A stretch of DNA of 26,118 nucleotides from Panacagrimonas sp052387695 (GTDB taxonomy: Bacteria; Pseudomonadota; Gammaproteobacteria; Nevskiales; Nevskiaceae), in assembly GCA_052387695.1 (NCBI GenBank), contig JBQTIX010000011.1, forward strand, positions 1 to 26,118. Reading direction: 5' to 3'. The notes under the pieces are model-generated. The model saw only the letters and a program-made list of their open reading frames with translations, ran no database searches and was not told where the DNA came from. Both the position numbers and the translations under genes were made by a program. This document shows, piece after piece, positions 23,898 to 26,118 of the stretch (position 1 is the stretch's first letter; every line of letters begins with the position of its first letter).

Positions 23898-25379
23898 ATG
23901 CGGAGTTGCACAGGGTTTGCCGCTGTCGTGGTGGTCGTCGCGGGTCTTGTCGCATGCATTGCGCCTGCGGAGAAGCCCACGCCCTTCACCGGCTGGTACA
24001 AGGGCTACGCCAACTGCCGCGAGCAGTACGCGGAGATGGATGCGCGGGTCGATGCCGCGGGCGTGCGCGACGCCGAGTTCTGGCGCGTGCCCGGGTATCC
24101 CTACCTGCGCACCGACCGCATGCTGGCCTCGTTCCGCAACGAGGTGCGCGGGCTCGAGGATGTCAGCGAGTGGTTGCGGCGCATGCGCGAGCTGGACCAG
24201 GAATCGCGCGACTACGAGTACATCAATCTCGGCATGGCCGAATTCGACGCGATCAATCAGCGCGACCGCTTTCTCAACTGCGGGCGCATCCTCGCCACGA
24301 TTGAACTGGACGACCCGCAGGTCTGGGAGCAACTGCTGTCGGTCGTGTATCCCCCCGATGCGTATTCCGACCTGATGCGCGCGCTGGGCCTGTATCCCCT
24401 GCTCGCTCCAGGCATGCGCAGCCGCGTCGCGGCACTGCACGCGACCGCGGCACAGGTCCAGGCACAGCCGCTGCCGCATGCGTTGCCCGACGCCGCGCTG
24501 CGCCTGTGGCGCGCACAGCCGAAGGAACAACTCGCGCTGCTCGCCGAAATGAAGCAGACCACGATTATCAACGCGCTCGGCTATCCGGGACTGTATGGAT
24601 CGCAGTGGCGCGCGCTGGCCGAGCTGAACGCGCCGCAGTTATGGATCGAAACCGCGAGCGAGGCCGATGTACCGGCCGCGCCGCTGTACACGGCGCAGGG
24701 CCTGAGCGCCGACACGACACAGGCGCGCGTTAATTATCAGATCGGTTACACGCGATTCGGCGGCGACAACCTCATACAGATCGCGTACTCGGTCTGGTTC
24801 AAGGCGCAGGAGAACGCGGCGCGCGCGCCGATCGACGGCCTGATCTGGCGCGTGACCCTGGATCGCAGCTTCGAGCCGATGTTGTACGAGAGCCTTCATG
24901 CTTCGGGCAACGACCATCGCTGGTACCCGGTACAGCAGTTGACCCTGCGCGAAGACATCGCGGGCGAAGCGCCGTTTGTTGCGTCCGGGCAGGCACCCGC
25001 GCGCGATGCTGCGCTGCGACTGCGCCGCGGCTCGCACGAGGTGCTGGGCGTGGTGACCGCCGAACCTTCGCAGGAGACGGGCGCAGCGTCCTACGAACTG
25101 CGGCCGTATGAAGTGCTGTACACCCTGCCGCTGCCCGCGGGCGGCACCCGCAGCCTGTTCGGGCCGGATGGTCTGATTGCGGAAACCCGGGGCGTCGACC
25201 CGATCGGCGGATTCGGCAGCGGCATCCTGCGGCCGGGCGCGCTGCGCCAGAACGGACACCACGCGATTGCGCACGTGGGCAAGCGGCACTTCGACGATCC
25301 GGATCTGGTCGCGGCCATCTTTGTTGCGCCACCCGTTCCATCGGAGACGTCTCATCTGGCGCGGCAGGTGATGCAGTAG
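23898..25379 (+). CDS. Lipoprotein of unknown function, about 490 residues
   Basis: The product has 493 residues from the ATG at 23898, with GGGAGTGGG just upstream. The longer upstream frame from 23640 crosses the thiolase remnant and is ignored. The signal has a basic start, a Val/Ala-rich core and the lipobox LVAC with Cys20. After the lipid site comes a helical, charged segment with many Arg and Glu (about residues 60-130), then Ala/Leu-rich helices, and a C-terminal half with beta-strand patterns ending in many Gly-rich turns. I recognise no catalytic motif or named domain. It is followed 25 bases later by the SGNH hydrolase lipoprotein gene, so the two may be co-transcribed. It is not obviously part of the APE set. 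Confidence 0.75.
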   Translation: MRSCTGFAAVVVVVAGLVACIAPAEKPTPFTGWYKGYANCREQYAEMDARVDAAGVRDAEFWRVPGYPYLRTDRMLASFRNEVRGLEDVSEWLRRMRELDQESRDYEYINLGMAEFDAINQRDRFLNCGRILATIELDDPQVWEQLLSVVYPPDAYSDLMRALGLYPLLAPGMRSRVAALHATAAQVQAQPLPHALPDAALRLWRAQPKEQLALLAEMKQTTIINALGYPGLYGSQWRALAELNAPQLWIETASEADVPAAPLYTAQGLSADTTQARVNYQIGYTRFGGDNLIQIAYSVWFKAQENAARAPIDGLIWRVTLDRSFEPMLYESLHASGNDHRWYPVQQLTLREDIAGEAPFVASGQAPARDAALRLRRGSHEVLGVVTAEPSQETGAASYELRPYEVLYTLPLPAGGTRSLFGPDGLIAETRGVDPIGGFGSGILRPGALRQNGHHAIAHVGKRHFDDPDLVAAIFVAPPVPSETSHLARQVMQ

Positions 25380-25404
25380 CTTCAAGCCTGCCCAGGGCTA
25401 CGGG

Positions 25405-25992
25405 ATGCGTCCGGTTTTCGCGCTGGCGTTGACCTTGTTCGCAGGGTGCGTTGCCGCGTCGCCGATGCCCAAGCTCGGGCCGGATGCGAAGCTCCTCGCG
25501 TTCGGCGACAGCCTGACCGATGGCGTGGGCGGGACGGGAGAGAACTATCCGCAGCGGCTTGCACGTCACCTGGATCGAATCGTTGTGAACGAAGGCTTGC
25601 CGGGCGACACGACGGCGGACGGCCGGCGACGGTTGCCGGCGGCGCTGGCGCGGCATCGTCCCGCATTGCTGATCCTGTGTCTGGGCGTGAACGATCTGTT
25701 ACGCGGCGTGCCCCCGGAAACGATGCGCGAGAACCTGATCGCGATGCTGGCGGCCGCACGCGAAGCGAAAGTTCCGGTGCTGCTTCTGGCGGTGCCAGTG
25801 CCGGGCTCGGCACAGGCGCATCCGTTGTTCGCGGAGGTTGCGGAGCTGGGCGATGCGATGCTGGACTCCCAGACCATGGTCGGCGTGCTGTCGAATCCGG
25901 CGCTGAAAGCGGATCTCGTGCATGCCAACCGCGACGGCTATCGTGAGATCGCCGACCAACTCGCGGCGCGATTGCGACCTTTGCTGCAATAA
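25405..25992 (+). CDS. SGNH/GDSL hydrolase lipoprotein, arylesterase/TesA-like
   Basis: The product has 195 residues. The four SGNH blocks are clear: GDSLTDG with Ser36, the Gly of NEGLPGDT near 64, LGVNDLL with Asn96, and DLVHAN with Asp170 and His173. The signal ends in LFAGC (Cys15), so it is a predicted lipoprotein, whereas E. coli TesA is a plain periplasmic protein. Length and order fit the multifunctional acyl-CoA thioesterase I/arylesterase group, acting on esters or thioesters of lipids. It follows the unknown lipoprotein by 25 bases. Confidence 0.9.
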   Translation: MRPVFALALTLFAGCVAASPMPKLGPDAKLLAFGDSLTDGVGGTGENYPQRLARHLDRIVVNEGLPGDTTADGRRRLPAALARHRPALLILCLGVNDLLRGVPPETMRENLIAMLAAAREAKVPVLLLAVPVPGSAQAHPLFAEVAELGDAMLDSQTMVGVLSNPALKADLVHANRDGYREIADQLAARLRPLLQ

Positions 25993-25995
25993 AAC

Positions 25996-26021
25996 CGCGG
26001 CGGCTTTTGCGAGCCGCCGCG
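25996..26021. terminator. Bidirectional or leftward intrinsic terminator between convergent genes
   Basis: A 10-bp stem, CGCGGCGGCT at 25996-26005 pairing with AGCCGCCGCG at 26012-26021, has a 6-base loop. The A-run at 25991-25994 becomes a T-run on the minus strand after the stem, so the leftward-reading strand shows the classic hairpin-plus-T form. For the rightward esterase gene, the hairpin alone, 3 bases after its stop, may suffice. Confidence 0.65.
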
Positions 26022-26050
26022 CGAGTAGGTGTTGCGATGTTGCGTGAGTC

Positions 26051-26118
26051 TTATGCCCGACCGAGCGACTGGATGGCCTGTGCGGTGCAGTAGGTATCGA
26101 AGAGCCATTCCGGATCGG
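26051..26118 (-). CDS. Partial gene, last 21 codons, product unknown
   Basis: On the minus strand the last 21 codons read DPEWLFDTYCTAQAIQSLGRA and end at TAA (26053-26051). The gene starts beyond the window. The residues look like a real helical C-terminus, and the terminator hairpin just beyond it on the esterase side supports a gene end here. No family can be named from this short piece. It converges with the esterase gene. Confidence 0.55.
   Translation of the reverse strand, partial: DPEWLFDTYCTAQAIQSLGRA

Noticed and set aside
1..26118. CRISPR arrays, tRNA/rRNA genes, insertion sequences, attachment sites
   Set aside because: I read for direct repeats with regular spacing, tRNA-like cloverleaf ends, transposase motifs and terminal repeats, and saw none.

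Overview
The window is high-GC bacterial DNA with tightly packed genes. It is dominated by a large aryl polyene (APE) biosynthetic gene cluster of the APE/xanthomonadin kind. The outer-membrane and lipoprotein parts (FadL-like barrel, LolA-like and DUF3261-like proteins, several lipoboxes) show a Gram-negative host. The gene content fits a gammaproteobacterium, possibly an aromatic-degrading lineage. That placement is inference, because the window has no rRNA or other phylogenetic marker.

Layout. (1) 1-356: non-coding left edge with two inverted repeats. (2) 357-3924, plus strand: a FadL/TodX-type outer-membrane channel, an alpha/beta hydrolase resembling meta-cleavage-product hydrolases, a 4'-phosphopantetheinyl transferase and a small lipoprotein. 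(3) 3949-15357, minus strand, read leftward from a divergent promoter region at 15358-15481: PlsC-like acyltransferase, ACP, FabZ-like dehydratase, family-2 glycosyltransferase, thioesterase, LolA-like carrier, MMPL exporter, FAD protein with a halogenase signature, DUF3261-like lipoprotein, ApeP-like dehydratase, ketoreductase, ketosynthase, small secreted protein and methyltransferase. (4) 15482-21416, plus strand: second ACP, membrane protein, AMP ligase, second FabZ-like dehydratase, LpxL-like acyltransferase, ketosynthase, chain-length factor and second ApeP-like dehydratase. Most junctions in both arms overlap by 1-20 bases or have gaps under 50 bases, so each arm looks like an operon. 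(5) 21504-23300: a sigma54-dependent activator of the DmpR/XylR/MopR family with an aromatic-sensing N-terminus. (6) 23494-23820: a decayed thiolase remnant. (7) 23898-25992: a 493-residue lipoprotein of unknown function and an SGNH-hydrolase lipoprotein. A hairpin terminator follows, then the last 21 codons of a converging gene.

How the genes work together (known pathway applied by inference). The PPTase would arm the two ACPs. The AMP ligase would load an aromatic acid onto an ACP. The ketosynthase/chain-length-factor pair, the ketoreductase and the dehydratases would extend it into a conjugated polyene. The acyltransferases and glycosyltransferase would link it to a lipid anchor. The MMPL, LolA-like and DUF3261-like proteins would move it to the outer membrane. 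The methyltransferase and the FAD protein would modify the aryl head group or chain. No gene that makes the aromatic starter (ammonia lyase, chorismatase, chorismate lyase) is seen here.

The points most worth following are the WxWxIP halogenase signature, four hot-dog dehydratases in one cluster, separate glycosyltransferase and acyltransferase genes, a phenol-type activator flanking the cluster, and a ring-cleavage-type hydrolase next to the PPTase.
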